A stretch of 64,000 bases of DNA from Seriola aureovittata. Its lineage: Eukaryota; Chordata; Actinopteri; Carangiformes; Carangidae. Shown here one piece after another: positions 63,840 to 64,000 of the stretch; position 1 is the first letter of the stretch, and each line of letters opens with the position of its first letter. The stretch spans positions 4,803,560 to 4,867,559 of the forward strand of contig NC_079375.1 in assembly GCF_021018895.1 (NCBI RefSeq), read 5' to 3'. Position numbers and translations under genes: made by a program. The notes below the pieces were generated by a model, which worked only from the letters and a program-made list of their open reading frames with translations, had not been told where the DNA came from and did no database searches.

Positions 63840-64000
63840 TGTGCAGATACAGTATGTATCATCCATGCCAGGAAAAGTGGCGGCTTGCCCTCAAACTTAT
63901 AATGTTTTTCCAGATGCCATCTTTCCATCCGTTCATCTTCCTTCCTTTCCTTTCTTCCTTTTTTTTTTTTTTTTTTTCCACCTCTCACACTAAGTGAGAA

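Overview
The window is nuclear DNA of a bony fish, most likely a spiny-rayed (percomorph) teleost. Evidence for this is vertebrate exon/intron structure, dense (CA)n/(TG)n microsatellites, many small DNA-transposon fossils of types common in teleosts, and the head-to-head order of two genes, crem and pard3, which are also neighbours on human chromosome 10p11. There is no bacterial, phage, plasmid or CRISPR content. Genus and species cannot be read from the sequence.

Region 1 (about 0.1-11.8 kb, minus strand) is the 5' two-thirds of crem, a cAMP-responsive bZIP transcription factor gene. Read on the minus strand it has a GC-rich promoter and non-coding exon (about 11.8-11.6 kb), the first coding exon (9969-9874), the glutamine-rich exon tau1 (9528-9397), two kinase-inducible-domain (KID) exons (6790-6702 and 6582-6440) and the glutamine-rich exon tau2 (5690-5502). 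All splice phases agree, giving 216 residues before the bZIP exons, which lie beyond the left edge. Downstream is a second, internal promoter: a cluster of CRE-like sites at 1117-1154 followed by the short first exon of ICER (910-880), the cAMP-induced repressor form. The large intron between tau2 and ICER holds a decayed bloodthirsty-type TRIM E3 ligase pseudogene (2840-3997, plus strand).

Region 2 (about 11.8-18.8 kb) is the spacer between the two genes. It has no supported gene, one long (TG)n tract and a 29-bp minisatellite.

Region 3 (about 18.8-64 kb, plus strand) is the start of pard3, the cell-polarity scaffold. Exon 1 (19190-19309) and exon 2 (58559-58660) encode the N-terminal CR1 oligomerisation domain and are separated by a 39-kb intron; intron 2 runs off the right edge. 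The introns carry hAT-like MITEs (two with visible target-site duplications), other dispersed repeats and microsatellites. On the minus strand inside intron 1 is a probable small spliced gene of unknown function (53598-53020).

The most informative points are the ICER exon with its CRE cluster, a 71-bp CA tract that begins inside a crem splice donor, the unidentified nested antisense gene, and a repeat-borne perfect estrogen response element beside that gene. I did not find an undescribed multi-gene system; most of the window is ordinary teleost intron and spacer DNA.
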